Below are positions 44,303 through 53,280 of a DNA stretch of 64,000 bases, piece by piece. The DNA is taken from assembly GCF_022352055.1 (NCBI RefSeq), contig NZ_JAKRWM010000001.1, positions 620,001 through 684,000 of the forward strand. Direction: 5' to 3'. This DNA comes from Cohnella mopanensis (lineage in GTDB: Bacteria > Bacillota > Bacilli > Paenibacillales > Paenibacillaceae). The position numbers and the translations under genes are program-made. Position 1 is the first letter of the stretch. Each line of letters starts with the position of its first letter. The notes beneath the pieces are model-generated. The model had not been told where the DNA came from, searched no databases, and was given only the letters and a program-made list of their open reading frames with translations.

Positions 44303-45307
44303 ATGGTTATGCTGCCTAAGGTAAACGAGCTCGGTTTTTTTGAAATTCGTCTGGAGTCGATCGGCGGGCTAGGTGCCAATCTGGCAGGCAAGATGCTAGC
44401 GGAAGCAGGAGTTATGGGAGTGGGACTGAACGGTGTGAGCTTCAGCTCGTATGGTTCGGAGAAGAAAGGGTCGGCGGTGAAGGCGCATATCCGTTTTTGC
44501 GATATCGATACGCGGATTCGGGATACGTCGCCTGTCGAAAGGCCGCATGTCATCGGCATTTTTCATGAAAACCTGTCCAAGACCATTAATGTCATTTCCG
44601 GGATGTATGAAGACAGCATCGTGCTGGTCAACTCCAAGAAATCTCCTGAACAGCTCAAGGACCAGCTGAAACTGAAGGGCGGCATCATAGCGGTGGTCGA
44701 TGCGACCGGTATCGCGATGAGCGAGAATAATCGCGTGAACATGGCCATGTTGGGAGGTTTATTCCGTCTATGCGAGTTTTTAGATGTTGAGTTTATGAAG
44801 GGCGTAATCCGCAAATCGCTGGAGAAAAAGTATCCGGCGGCCGTGCAACCGGCCTTAAACACGTTTCAACGGGGCTACGATGAGATGAAATTCCAAACGT
44901 ATTCGCTTGCCGAGGGAGATGCGATGCCGGATTTTGTCCGTATGGACACGCCGGTGCTTGGCTACGAAACACAGCCGATCGGCGGATTGGTTGTGAATCC
45001 TGGCAATAGCATCTTAAAGGATCTCAGCATATCCCGGGCAGGGATGATGCCTCATTTCGCGGACGACAAGTGCATCCATTGCGCTGCATGCGACAACGTT
45101 TGCCCGGATTTTTGCTTCGTTTGGGAGGAGCAGCCGGATAAGAAGGGACGTCCGCAAATGTTCCTGCAAGGCATCGATTATCAATATTGCAAAGGTTGCC
45201 TGAAATGCGTCCAGGCGTGTCCGACGGAGGCTCTCTCCTCGGAGCTCGAAGAAGACGGCTATGCCGACGGACATCGGGTGCCGCATAAGTTTCATTTGGC
45301 CATATAA
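44303..45307 (+). CDS. 2-oxoacid:acceptor oxidoreductase, gamma domain fused to a 2x[4Fe-4S] ferredoxin domain
   Basis: A 334-residue subunit. The N-terminal gamma domain (about 10-190) opens with IRLESIGGLGANLAGKMLAEAG and includes GVSFSSYGSEKKGSAVKAHIR, the pattern quoted by its core SYGSEKKG. A linker follows, and then a delta/ferredoxin domain (about 250-320) with two four-cysteine motifs, CIHCAACDNVCP and CKGCLKCVQACP, for two [4Fe-4S] clusters. It pairs with the downstream alpha-beta fusion to form a complete oxidoreductase that makes acyl-CoA and reduced ferredoxin. ATG 44303 is likely; ATG 44309 is an alternative, since AAAGGGGA is rather far upstream. Confidence 0.85.
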   Translation: MVMLPKVNELGFFEIRLESIGGLGANLAGKMLAEAGVMGVGLNGVSFSSYGSEKKGSAVKAHIRFCDIDTRIRDTSPVERPHVIGIFHENLSKTINVISGMYEDSIVLVNSKKSPEQLKDQLKLKGGIIAVVDATGIAMSENNRVNMAMLGGLFRLCEFLDVEFMKGVIRKSLEKKYPAAVQPALNTFQRGYDEMKFQTYSLAEGDAMPDFVRMDTPVLGYETQPIGGLVVNPGNSILKDLSISRAGMMPHFADDKCIHCAACDNVCPDFCFVWEEQPDKKGRPQMFLQGIDYQYCKGCLKCVQACPTEALSSELEEDGYADGHRVPHKFHLAI

Positions 45308-45389
45308 GTGAGAGTTTAAACAAGCTCTATAAGAGATAGAACGTCTAGCGTTAGTTCATCGAGAACCGATAGGAAAGGTGGAGTCTGAA

Positions 45390-47699
45390 ATGTCGATCGA
45401 CATTCGCAAGGAAGCGGTCCGTCAAGGTACCGTCGAGCAACGAATCGTCTATGAATCAGGCAACGAGATGGCCGCATACGCCGCACACCAGATTAACTAT
45501 CACATTATGGGTTATTTCCCGATCTCGCCGTCAACGGAAGTCGCGCAATTTCTCGATCTTATGAAAGCGAATGGACAGCACGATATCGTCTTGATCCCGG
45601 CCGACGGAGAACACGGTTCCGCGGGCGTATGTTACGGGGCTTCAACGGCGGGAGGACGCGTGTTTAACGCGACATCCGCGAACGGTTATCTGTATATGTT
45701 GGAGCAGATGCCGGTCCAATCGGGAACGCGTTTTCCAATGGTCATGAATCTTGTATGCCGATCCGTATCCGGACCTCTCGATATTCACGGGGATCATTCG
45801 GATCTGTACTTCGCGTTAAATACGGGCTGGCCGATCGTGCTATGCCGCGATCCGCAAGCCGTGTACGATATGAATATCATTGCGCTGAAACTCGCGGAAG
45901 ACCCGGAGGTCCGCTTGCCGGTGTTGGTCGCTTCGGATGGGTACTTCACAAGCCATCAGAAGCGCCGCGTCATGACGTTCACCCATCGGGAGGACGTACA
46001 GAAATTCGTCGGAGAACGGCCTCCCGAAGGCTTTAAGCACGTGCTGGATCGGAACAACCCGATCACCGTCGGCCCTTACATGAACGAACCGGATTATATT
46101 AACAACTGTTATCAGCAGAGCATGGCGATGTACCGCGCGGAAGCGGTCTTCGACCGGATTCAGAAGGAGTATGCGGAATTAACGGGCAGGGAGTATCCGA
46201 TCCTTGAGCTTTACCGAATGGAAGATGCCGATGTCGCCGTGTTCCTGCTGAACTCTTCGGCCGAAATCATTAAGGATGTCGTCGATCAGCTTCGCGCTCA
46301 AGGCGTCAAAGCGGGAGCGATCTCCCCGAACATCATTCGCCCGTTTCCGGCTAAGGCCATTACCGAAGCGTTGAAGAACGTGAAAGCCGTCACGGTGGGC
46401 GACCGTTCCGATTCCTATGGCGGACACGGCGGGAACATGGTGATGGAAGTCCGCGCGGCTTTGCAGCAATACGGAAATTCGAGCACGTTAGTCATCAGCC
46501 GGATCTATGGATTAGGCGGTAAAGACTTCTACGCCGAGGATGGCTTGAAAATGTTCGAATTTGCCATCGACGCAATGGAGAAAGGCTTTGTAGAGAAGCC
46601 CTATGATTACCATGGCATTACGGCTGGAGACCCGGAAAAAGCGCCGAAACGGGTACTCGAACCGATGAAATACGAAGATTTGAAAACAGGGCTCATTACG
46701 GTAACTCCAGACGAGGCTACGGGCAAAGTGAATGTAAGGATACCGCCGCTTCGCTCCTTAACGAAGAAACCTAAACGGATTGCTCCAGGACATGGAGCTT
46801 GTCCGGGTTGCGGTATTTTCTCCGGATTAGAGCTGTTCTTCAAAGGAATCGAAGGCGATATCGTCGCCTTGTTCCATACGGGCTGCGCGATGGTCGTGAC
46901 GACGGGCTACCCATATTCGGCGCACAAAGCGACTTATATCCATAATTTGTTCCAGAACGGTGCAGCGACGATGTCGGGCGTCGTCGAGATGTTCCATGAA
47001 CGGAAACGTCGGGGAGAATTGGACGAATTCGGCTTGAAGGATGATTTCACCTTCGTCATGATTACGGGAGACGGGGGAATGGACATCGGAATGGGACCGG
47101 CGATCGGTGCCGCTCTCCGCAACCATCGGATGATAATTCTGGAGTACGATAACGAGGGCTACATGAATACGGGAGCTCAGCTTTCCTATTCTACTCCGAT
47201 GGGGCATCGGACATCGACATCGAACGTGGGTAAACATCAGGGCGGTAAAGTATTTCATCACAAGGATACGGCGCAGATCATGGCGGCTACGAATATTCCT
47301 TACGTGTTCACGGGAAGCGAAGCGAGTCCTCAGGATCTCGTGAGAAAAGGTGCTAAAGCCCAGTGGTACGCACAGAACGTGGGGATGGTATATGGCAAGA
47401 TCCTCATTACCTGTCCGTTAAACTGGTTGTCGGAAGACAAGGACGGCGCGGATATTATCGATTACGCGGTAAATACTTGTTTCTTCCCGCTCTACGAGGT
47501 CGAGAGAGGCGTTACGACGATTACCTATAACCCCGAGGAGAAGGGGAAACGGGTTCCGGTAGGCGACTGGCTTAAGATGATGGGCAAAACCAAGCATCTG
47601 TCCAAGCCGGAATACGCGGAAACGCTCAGGGAGTTCGAGCAAGAGATCGAACGTCGCTGGAATATGTTAAAAGCGAAACACGAGAATCCTTATTTGTAA
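45390..47699 (+). CDS. 2-oxoacid:acceptor oxidoreductase, alpha-beta fusion (PFOR type)
   Basis: A 769-residue protein joining two usually separate subunits. The alpha part (about 15-400) has YESGNEMAAYAA, YFPISPSTEVAQ, IPADGEHGSAG and a transketolase-C-like domain. The beta part (about 460-700) binds thiamine diphosphate: GHGACPGCGIFSG and HTGCAMV supply cluster cysteines, and GDGGMDIGMG to DNEGYMNTG is the TPP fold motif. The substrate is probably pyruvate, though 2-oxoglutarate or another 2-oxoacid is possible. ATG 45390 follows AAAGGTGGA. Together with the upstream gene this forms a two-gene enzyme, in a genome that also encodes PDH. Confidence 0.88.
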   Translation: MSIDIRKEAVRQGTVEQRIVYESGNEMAAYAAHQINYHIMGYFPISPSTEVAQFLDLMKANGQHDIVLIPADGEHGSAGVCYGASTAGGRVFNATSANGYLYMLEQMPVQSGTRFPMVMNLVCRSVSGPLDIHGDHSDLYFALNTGWPIVLCRDPQAVYDMNIIALKLAEDPEVRLPVLVASDGYFTSHQKRRVMTFTHREDVQKFVGERPPEGFKHVLDRNNPITVGPYMNEPDYINNCYQQSMAMYRAEAVFDRIQKEYAELTGREYPILELYRMEDADVAVFLLNSSAEIIKDVVDQLRAQGVKAGAISPNIIRPFPAKAITEALKNVKAVTVGDRSDSYGGHGGNMVMEVRAALQQYGNSSTLVISRIYGLGGKDFYAEDGLKMFEFAIDAMEKGFVEKPYDYHGITAGDPEKAPKRVLEPMKYEDLKTGLITVTPDEATGKVNVRIPPLRSLTKKPKRIAPGHGACPGCGIFSGLELFFKGIEGDIVALFHTGCAMVVTTGYPYSAHKATYIHNLFQNGAATMSGVVEMFHERKRRGELDEFGLKDDFTFVMITGDGGMDIGMGPAIGAALRNHRMIILEYDNEGYMNTGAQLSYSTPMGHRTSTSNVGKHQGGKVFHHKDTAQIMAATNIPYVFTGSEASPQDLVRKGAKAQWYAQNVGMVYGKILITCPLNWLSEDKDGADIIDYAVNTCFFPLYEVERGVTTITYNPEEKGKRVPVGDWLKMMGKTKHLSKPEYAETLREFEQEIERRWNMLKAKHENPYL

Positions 47700-47729
47700 T
47701 GAGGTCGTAACGGGGCGGGGGGAAAGGCT

Positions 47730-48041
47730 ATGCCATTCGGGTTAAAGCATACGACCACTGGAACTCTCCTCGCCTGCGTTCAGAGGAACGGGTATAAGTT
47801 GGCTTATTACGGACTGTTGCTGTGGGAGCATCCTCCAGAACTGCTCGAAGTCAGCGAGGCGCTTGCGGAAGCCGGAATTGCGCCGGGCGACGAAGCAGGC
47901 GAAGTGGGCGATTGGGAAGCGCAAGAGCTGTCGGAGCATGAAGCTAAAATAGCCAACGTAAAGCTGCGCAACGATCCGAGAAGAGTCGTCTATTATCGGG
48001 ATGGGGTCATCGCAGCTGCCGAATCGGTTAATAAGCAGTAA
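47730..48041 (+). CDS. Unknown 103-aa protein in the 2-oxoacid oxidoreductase operon
   Basis: I do not recognise this protein. It starts 30 bases after the oxidoreductase gene with a GGGGGGAAAGG site and ends at a strong terminator, so it belongs to the same operon. It is acidic in the middle (EAGIAPGDEAGEVGDWEAQ) with two short strand-like ends (TGTLLACVQRNGYKLAYYG and RRVVYYRDGVI, each under 20 residues). There is one Cys, so it is not a ferredoxin. It might be an assembly or regulatory factor of the enzyme. Confidence 0.7.
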   Translation: MPFGLKHTTTGTLLACVQRNGYKLAYYGLLLWEHPPELLEVSEALAEAGIAPGDEAGEVGDWEAQELSEHEAKIANVKLRNDPRRVVYYRDGVIAAAESVNKQ

Positions 48042-48043
48042 CA

Positions 48044-48084
48044 AAACCAAGCGTCCCTGGACATTAGCCAGGGGCGTTTGGTTT
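48044..48084 (+). terminator. Strong bidirectional terminator
   Basis: AAACCAAGCGTCCCTGG (48044-48060) pairs with 48068-48084 with G-T pairs and is followed by TTTTAC. It closes the oxidoreductase operon and the convergent serine hydrolase gene. Confidence 0.88.
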
Positions 48085-48085
48085 T

Positions 48086-49015
48086 TTACAATGTATTTAA
48101 TCCTATTAATTTTTTGAACAGCCGATAAGGTAAAAAGGTTTGTTTGTACAGAGTGCTGGCAAACGTGACGATCAGCTCATGTTCGGGGACGACGAATATG
48201 TATTGCCCGCCATAGCCCATGGCGAAGTAGATTTCAGGAGTTAGAGGATTGGAGTTCTCGTCCGCCATGATCCACCAATGATAGCCGTAGGAACCGATGT
48301 GGTCATAAGTATGATATCGAGCTCTCGTGCTCTCGATTATCCATCTCTCTGGCACAATCTGCTCGTTATTCCAACGGCCGCGATGCAGCATTAACTGTCC
48401 GAGCTTCATGAGGTCGGGAGCAGTTAATTCTAATCCGAAACCTCCGATTACAACGCCTTTTGCATCCGAATACCAACGGTATTGTTCAATCCCAAGCGGC
48501 TTGAATAGGAAATTTTCCGCGTATTCCGCAGTCGTGATGCCGGAAACCTTCTGAATGATCGCGCTAAGCAAGTGAGAGCTGCCCGAATCGTAGAACATTC
48601 GTTTGCCCGGAGCGTATTTCATCGGTCGGGAGAGAATGAAGCGTACCCAGTTCGGACTACTGATCATCGGATTCGGCAAACCGCCCCAATCTCCCATTTC
48701 CGGCCAGTCCCAACCCGGTGTCATCGTGAGCAGGTTTTCAATCGTAACCGAATGCTTCTCCTCGATAATGGCATCGGGAAAATACTCCGAGATCGGGACG
48801 TCGATTCCAGGGATTTCTCCACGCTCGATGGCGATGCCGACGAGTAAGTTGGTCACGCTTTTCGTGATGGAGTTGATCTTATGCAGCTTATCCTTGGAAT
48901 GAGAATTTCGAGCATGCGTAAAGACGACCCGATCGCGCAGAAATACTTCGCAATAGTCGATTTTCGTTTTAGTTACTTGTTGAGCCAAGAAATCGATGTG
49001 AAGGGATATTGCCAA
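48086..49015 (-). CDS. Beta-lactamase-family serine hydrolase
   Basis: A 309-residue protein of the class C beta-lactamase/DD-peptidase-like group (PF00144). SITK gives Ser49 and Lys52, YDSGSS gives Tyr142 in place of YxN, and GYGGQYIFV stands at the KTG/HxG position. There is no signal peptide, so an intracellular esterase or peptidase role is more likely than antibiotic resistance. I chose the TTG at 49015, eight bases after AGGTGG; the GTG at 49027 is inside that ribosome site. It ends at the shared terminator. Confidence 0.8.
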   Translation of the reverse strand: MAISLHIDFLAQQVTKTKIDYCEVFLRDRVVFTHARNSHSKDKLHKINSITKSVTNLLVGIAIERGEIPGIDVPISEYFPDAIIEEKHSVTIENLLTMTPGWDWPEMGDWGGLPNPMISSPNWVRFILSRPMKYAPGKRMFYDSGSSHLLSAIIQKVSGITTAEYAENFLFKPLGIEQYRWYSDAKGVVIGGFGLELTAPDLMKLGQLMLHRGRWNNEQIVPERWIIESTRARYHTYDHIGSYGYHWWIMADENSNPLTPEIYFAMGYGGQYIFVVPEHELIVTFASTLYKQTFLPYRLFKKLIGLNTL

Positions 49016-49057
49016 TCGATAAGCCACCTATATGTAAATTTTTTATGTGTTGAAATT

Positions 49058-49130
49058 AACCTAACTAGAGAGCACTAAATGAGCAAAACACACCACGCAG
49101 TCCGGTAAAACCTGACTAGAGAGCGCCAAA
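49058..49130. repeat. Pair of 22-base imperfect direct repeats, period 51
   Basis: Units at 49058-49079 and 49109-49130 share 19 of 22 bases and both contain ACTAGAGAGC. They sit in the 127-base gap between two minus-strand genes. They could be a protein-binding pair or remnant of a mobile sequence; no inverted ends or transposase are seen. Confidence 0.6.
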
Positions 49131-49142
49131 GTAACACGGCTA

Positions 49143-49655
49143 CTAGCTATCAGGTAAGATCGAAGCTTCCTTACGGCCGTTAGTCCGAATGAGGTCCGTT
49201 ACTTTCTGCAAACGCAAAACTTCGTTAGGTTTGAGCTCCCGTTGAAAATATCCATACATGTAAGCCGCTTCTAGGAAGCCTAGTCCGGGATAGCAGACGA
49301 CTTGCTGGTGCGAATAAGGGTTATCGATAAGGATTTGCCATTCTCCGTCTCGTTGCGTGTACGGAATACGAGATAGCACTTCGTTCTTGGCGCTAATGAT
49401 CAACTCGAATTCTTCCCAGATGATGCACCATGAAGGGCTGAATCGTTCAGGTGCCGGAAACAAGGCGCGAGCCTTAGCGAGCTTGATGCCATAGGTTTCC
49501 GAATCGCCATCGGAGTAACTTTTCAAACCATTGCGAAAGTCCTCGATGAACGTATAGAAGGTAAAATATCCTGCGGCTTCCATAGCTAATCTAAACGTTT
49601 GTTCATCTTCCGGTCGAGTGATTTGCATATAATGGTTGAAGGTTAATTCCGACAT
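49143..49655 (-). CDS. Hypothetical protein, 170 aa
   Basis: I do not recognise this protein. It is acidic and aromatic-rich, cytosolic, with no signal or membrane segment; features include AAGYFTFYTFIEDFRNG and FSPSWCIIWEEFELI with its single clear Trp pair. The ATG follows AAGGAG by a suitable distance, and a TATAAT lies upstream on the minus strand (49702-49707). The next gene on the opposite strand begins about 145 bases away. Codon use is ordinary, so it is probably a native gene. Confidence 0.6.
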   Translation of the reverse strand: MSELTFNHYMQITRPEDEQTFRLAMEAAGYFTFYTFIEDFRNGLKSYSDGDSETYGIKLAKARALFPAPERFSPSWCIIWEEFELIISAKNEVLSRIPYTQRDGEWQILIDNPYSHQQVVCYPGLGFLEAAYMYGYFQRELKPNEVLRLQKVTDLIRTNGRKEASILPDS

Positions 49656-49743
49656 CCCTGACAGCTCCTTAACAGAGATAATATGGCAATAATCTTTGAA
49701 TATTATACCGTACAGTGTAGCATTGCGCCCGGCTTTTTTATGA

Positions 49744-49749
49744 TATAAT
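49744..49749 (+). promoter_or_regulatory. -10 element of the 174-aa gene
   Basis: TATAAT at 49744-49749 lies 50 bases before the chosen start; the best -35 (TTGCGC at 49723) has only a 15-base spacer. Confidence 0.4.
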
Positions 49750-49798
49750 GAGAAACAATGCGCAAGACCGCGGAAGCTTTATGGGAGGGAAATACGAG

Positions 49799-50323
49799 AT
49801 GAGTCGGCGTTTTGTCATCGAAGCTGTAATGATCGCCATCTACGGGCAACTGCTTCTACCGAAGAGTCCTGTCGAATACAGATTACCGTATACTTCGGTC
49901 ATGGAGCTATACGATATGAAAGATAGCCCTGAACCTGTCATGCCGGAACCGGAAGATGACGCGTATGTCAAAACCAAAATCGGCGAAATGATTAGTTATT
50001 TCGAAGATCCGTTTAATAAGAAGAAGATAGAACGCGCTTTGATGGCGCCATGGCGGGAAAGCCCTCCTTTGCCGATTAACGATCATGTTTCTCTAGTTAT
50101 CGTGAACGCGGCGGAGAATATGCAATACGGTGAACTATTCGACCCGATAGAAACGGAAATTATTCTTATGTCGCTTCGTCTGCAATGCCCTGTTCTTACC
50201 GATCAAATCGAGTTCCAGGACAAAGTGGTACAGAACGCTATACCGGTGCAATTATTCGATATCGATGATTTTGAGTTTGCCGTCGAAGAGGGAATAAATA
50301 CAACGGGAGAGTATACGGAATAA
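49799..50323 (+). CDS. Conserved hypothetical protein, 174 aa
   Basis: The start MSRRFVIEAVMIAIYGQLL and the segment LPYTSVMELYDMKDS recall a Paenibacillus-type protein that is sometimes mislabelled in databases; I know of no established function. It is acidic, cytosolic, without Cys-rich or catalytic motifs. Helices dominate the first half (KTKIGEMISYFEDPFNKKKIE, quoted by its core EMISYFEDPF), and the second half has strands (LVIVNAAENM). ATG 49799 is preceded by GGGAGGGA; the open frame to 49748 begins at the -10. A terminator follows directly. Confidence 0.68.
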   Translation: MSRRFVIEAVMIAIYGQLLLPKSPVEYRLPYTSVMELYDMKDSPEPVMPEPEDDAYVKTKIGEMISYFEDPFNKKKIERALMAPWRESPPLPINDHVSLVIVNAAENMQYGELFDPIETEIILMSLRLQCPVLTDQIEFQDKVVQNAIPVQLFDIDDFEFAVEEGINTTGEYTE

Positions 50324-50325
50324 GG

Positions 50326-50353
50326 AAGCTGCCGACACTCTCGGCAGCTTTTG
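50326..50353 (+). terminator. Terminator
   Basis: AAGCTGCCGA (50326-50335) pairs perfectly with 50341-50350 around five bases, followed by TTTG. It ends the 174-residue gene and lies just before the TPR gene. Confidence 0.8.
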
Positions 50354-50374
50354 CGTCAATTGGAGGGGATGCTC

Positions 50375-52339
50375 TTGGTTCATTTGTTTGCTAAGTGGAT
50401 GGCAAGAAGACTGCATAGAAAGCAGAAGTTGGAACAGGCGCTTCTGTGGTATGAAAAATGGGGCGTCGATCAGATGTCCTTGGATGAACGAGTAAATTAT
50501 GCAGGTCTTCTGCATGACAATGATAGATCTGAGAAGGCCGTTAACGTATTGACGGCAATATTGAATAAACAAGCTTATCCGCATGCGTTCGAACGCCGAG
50601 CCCACATTTATAATGAGTTGGGTAAGGAAGAAGAAGCAATCGCGGACATGAACGCCGCGATCGAGGTTGATCCGGAGCCTTATATTTATTGGTATACGAG
50701 AGCGATTTCCTATCACGACCGGGGAGAATTCGAGTTAGCCATAAGTGATTTCAAGGAAGCTTTGCAGCGAAGGGAAGATTCGAAAGCATCAACTTATTAT
50801 GAGTTGGGCAACGTTTATATGAAGCTGGGGCGTTATGAAGAAGCTGAAGACTGTTACCGGCAATCGTCTGCCGATCCAGCCAGGGCTATACCCCATTACT
50901 TCTATAAGCGCGCGCAAGCCTTGGAACAATTGAACCGGCTAGACGAAGCTAGAGAAGTACTCGCGGAAGGAATTCACCTCCAGGATCAATGGAACAAATT
51001 GGACGACCAAGGAGCGGTTCATCTTAAGAGTAGAACGAATTATTCGCATGCTGCTGTCGCAAGCTTCGTTAAAGGAGCGAGGGAAGAGTTCGGATTTCGA
51101 TTGTTCGAATCCAAATTGTTCGAGATTTTGGGCGATTTGAACCAATCGCTGAATTCCGTCGACCAAGCTCTGCAGATTTATTCTCAAGCGGGAGAGTTAC
51201 TGCTGCGCAAAGGCAGCTTACTCAGATTGCTTGAAAGATACGATGAAGCTTCGGAAATACTCGTGAAATTGAAGATCAACAACCCGCTGTGGTTGCCGGT
51301 GTATATGGAGCTTAGCAGCGTATATCGCGCAACCGGCAAAATTGAAGCAATGATTCAGGAGCTTCAAGAAGCTAAGCAGCATTTTCCCGACCATACGGTC
51401 GTTCGATTTTGGTTAGTGGATGCTCTTCGGGAAGCGGGGAAAGCCGAAGAAGCGCGAGCTGAAAATAAGGAATTGACGAAGATCGAGCCGGAAGACCCGC
51501 TAAACTGGAAGCAACGGGCAGAAATATCGATTGACGCCGAACGCTATCAAGAAGCGGATGAAGCGTATTCCAAAGCGCTTCAGCTAGAGGAATCCGCCGA
51601 TTTCTACATGCGCCGTAGCTATTCTCGTTACATGGAAGACAGATACGAAGAAGCGATGATGGATGTTCAGTCGGCGTTAAAGCTGGATGAAAGCCTGATC
51701 AAGCAAAGCAAGACGGCCTTTGCGCTTGGTGAGCTCTATGTAGGGATGGGAAATTGGGAACTAGCGGAAATCGAATATTCAAAGGCTTTGGCGCTGGAGC
51801 CCGATAATCCCCAAATATACGACCGACGGGCTCGCTGTAGATTTGCCGACGACCGTCTGATGGATGCTTTAGAAGATTGCAACCGGGGTTTGTTGCTCGA
51901 TTCCTCGAATGCGCGTTTGACCTGGCTGCGTGGATTAATTCAGTATCGATTGGATGATCACGAGGCCGCGTTAATCGATTCCTTAACCTACGCGGAGCTT
52001 CTGCCGGAAGATTCGCAAGGGCACTATAACTTAGGTTTGATCTACAATCATCTTGACCGACATGACGATGCGATTGCCTCCTTCTCGAAGGTTATCGAGT
52101 TGAATCCGTTCGAAGCGCAAGCGTATTTGGAGAGAGCTTCGATCTTGTATCACCATTCATTCGATCGCATGGGTGCGACCAACGATCTGGCTCAATGGCT
52201 GCTGTATGCCGGAGGGGAGAAAGTGCAGGGCGACCGATTCGAACTGTTGAACGATATTCGGGGATTCGATGACGAAATGCGGGAGAGAGCTAAGGAACAA
52301 TTTTTGCAAGTGTATGGAAGCAGCCGATACTTGTCGTAA
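50375..52339 (+). CDS. Tetratricopeptide-repeat protein, 654 aa
   Basis: A long cytosolic solenoid of TPR units; clear ones start at about ERRAHIYNELGKEEEAIAD, STYYELGNVYMKLGRYEEAE (quoted in part), ALGELYVGMGNWELAEIEYS and GHYNLGLIYNHLDRHDDAIAS. At least ten units can be recognised across residues 45-640. There is no enzymatic domain, signal peptide or membrane helix. TPR proteins are scaffolds for protein complexes; the partner is unknown. TTG 50375 is chosen because GGAGGG ends seven bases before; an upstream TTG at 50351 overlaps the terminator. The next gene begins 32 bases later. Confidence 0.85.
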   Translation: MVHLFAKWMARRLHRKQKLEQALLWYEKWGVDQMSLDERVNYAGLLHDNDRSEKAVNVLTAILNKQAYPHAFERRAHIYNELGKEEEAIADMNAAIEVDPEPYIYWYTRAISYHDRGEFELAISDFKEALQRREDSKASTYYELGNVYMKLGRYEEAEDCYRQSSADPARAIPHYFYKRAQALEQLNRLDEAREVLAEGIHLQDQWNKLDDQGAVHLKSRTNYSHAAVASFVKGAREEFGFRLFESKLFEILGDLNQSLNSVDQALQIYSQAGELLLRKGSLLRLLERYDEASEILVKLKINNPLWLPVYMELSSVYRATGKIEAMIQELQEAKQHFPDHTVVRFWLVDALREAGKAEEARAENKELTKIEPEDPLNWKQRAEISIDAERYQEADEAYSKALQLEESADFYMRRSYSRYMEDRYEEAMMDVQSALKLDESLIKQSKTAFALGELYVGMGNWELAEIEYSKALALEPDNPQIYDRRARCRFADDRLMDALEDCNRGLLLDSSNARLTWLRGLIQYRLDDHEAALIDSLTYAELLPEDSQGHYNLGLIYNHLDRHDDAIASFSKVIELNPFEAQAYLERASILYHHSFDRMGATNDLAQWLLYAGGEKVQGDRFELLNDIRGFDDEMRERAKEQFLQVYGSSRYLS

Positions 52340-52371
52340 TCTTATAACAAATAATAAGGAGTGCTAATTAT

Positions 52372-53280
52372 ATGAAATATAGAGTGCTAGGCCAAACAGG
52401 GTTGAAAGTATCCGTTATCGGAGTAGGGACTTGGCAATTCGGCGGCGAGTGGGGAAGACAATATCGTCAAGAAGAAGCGGACGCGATCCTAAATCGTGCC
52501 AAGGAGCTCGGGATTAACCTCATCGACACGGCCGAATGTTACGGCGACCATCTATCGGAATCGCTCATTGGCGAGTCCATTCGCGGCAATCGCCAGGATT
52601 GGATCTTGGCAACGAAGTTTGGTCACCATTTTCATGGAAACTTCGATAGAACGGACGTATATTCGCCAGCGGACGTCGTTAAACAATTGGAGTCATCTCT
52701 TCGGACGCTAAAGACGGATTACATAGATTTGTATCAATTCCATTCGGGTCCTGACGCTTCCTTCGATCAGATGGAGCTGTGGGAGACGTTAAATAAGCAG
52801 GTTGAAGCAGGTAAAATCCGTCATCTCGGCATTTCGATCGGTTCAAACGAGAATATTCACCAAACGTCCCAAGCGTCTAAAGTGAATGCGAAAGCTATTC
52901 AAGTCGTATACAACCGGCTGGACCGCAAACCTGAGAAGGAAGTATTTCCTTCCTGCATCGAGCAAAACTTGGGCGTATTGGCGCGGGTGCCGCTGGCAAG
53001 CGGATTGCTGAGCGGTAAATACAAGCCTGGAGCCACGTTCGCAGCTGATGACGTGAGGTCTAGAAGAGATAGAGCCCAACTGGATCAACAGATGAAAGAA
53101 GTCGAAGCGATCGGACGCGATGAAGTTCCTGCCGGAACGGATATGGCCGCGTGGGCGCTCGCTTGGTGTCTAAAGCATCCGGCTGTAACATGCGTCATTC
53201 CGGGGTGCAAGGACGTTGCGCAAGTGGAAGCGAATGCCGCCGCCGTCGATCTGGTCGAGAAGGGTCATCCGCATGAATAA
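52372..53280 (+). CDS. Aldo-keto reductase
   Basis: A 302-residue NADPH-dependent oxidoreductase with an eight-stranded barrel. The catalytic tetrad is visible in order: Asp in LIDTAECYGDH with Tyr, Lys in ILATKFGHH, and His in LYQFHSGPD. LGISIGSNE and VIPGCKDV bind the cofactor. It belongs to the YghZ/IolS-like branch. ATG 52372 follows AAGGAG. The COG0523 GTPase gene starts within its last codons, so the two are co-translated, but a shared pathway is not evident. Confidence 0.9.
   Translation: MKYRVLGQTGLKVSVIGVGTWQFGGEWGRQYRQEEADAILNRAKELGINLIDTAECYGDHLSESLIGESIRGNRQDWILATKFGHHFHGNFDRTDVYSPADVVKQLESSLRTLKTDYIDLYQFHSGPDASFDQMELWETLNKQVEAGKIRHLGISIGSNENIHQTSQASKVNAKAIQVVYNRLDRKPEKEVFPSCIEQNLGVLARVPLASGLLSGKYKPGATFAADDVRSRRDRAQLDQQMKEVEAIGRDEVPAGTDMAAWALAWCLKHPAVTCVIPGCKDVAQVEANAAAVDLVEKGHPHE

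Noticed and set aside
48086..49015. Antibiotic-resistance beta-lactamase
   Set aside because: No signal peptide, and YDS replaces the YxN motif; a general serine hydrolase is more likely.
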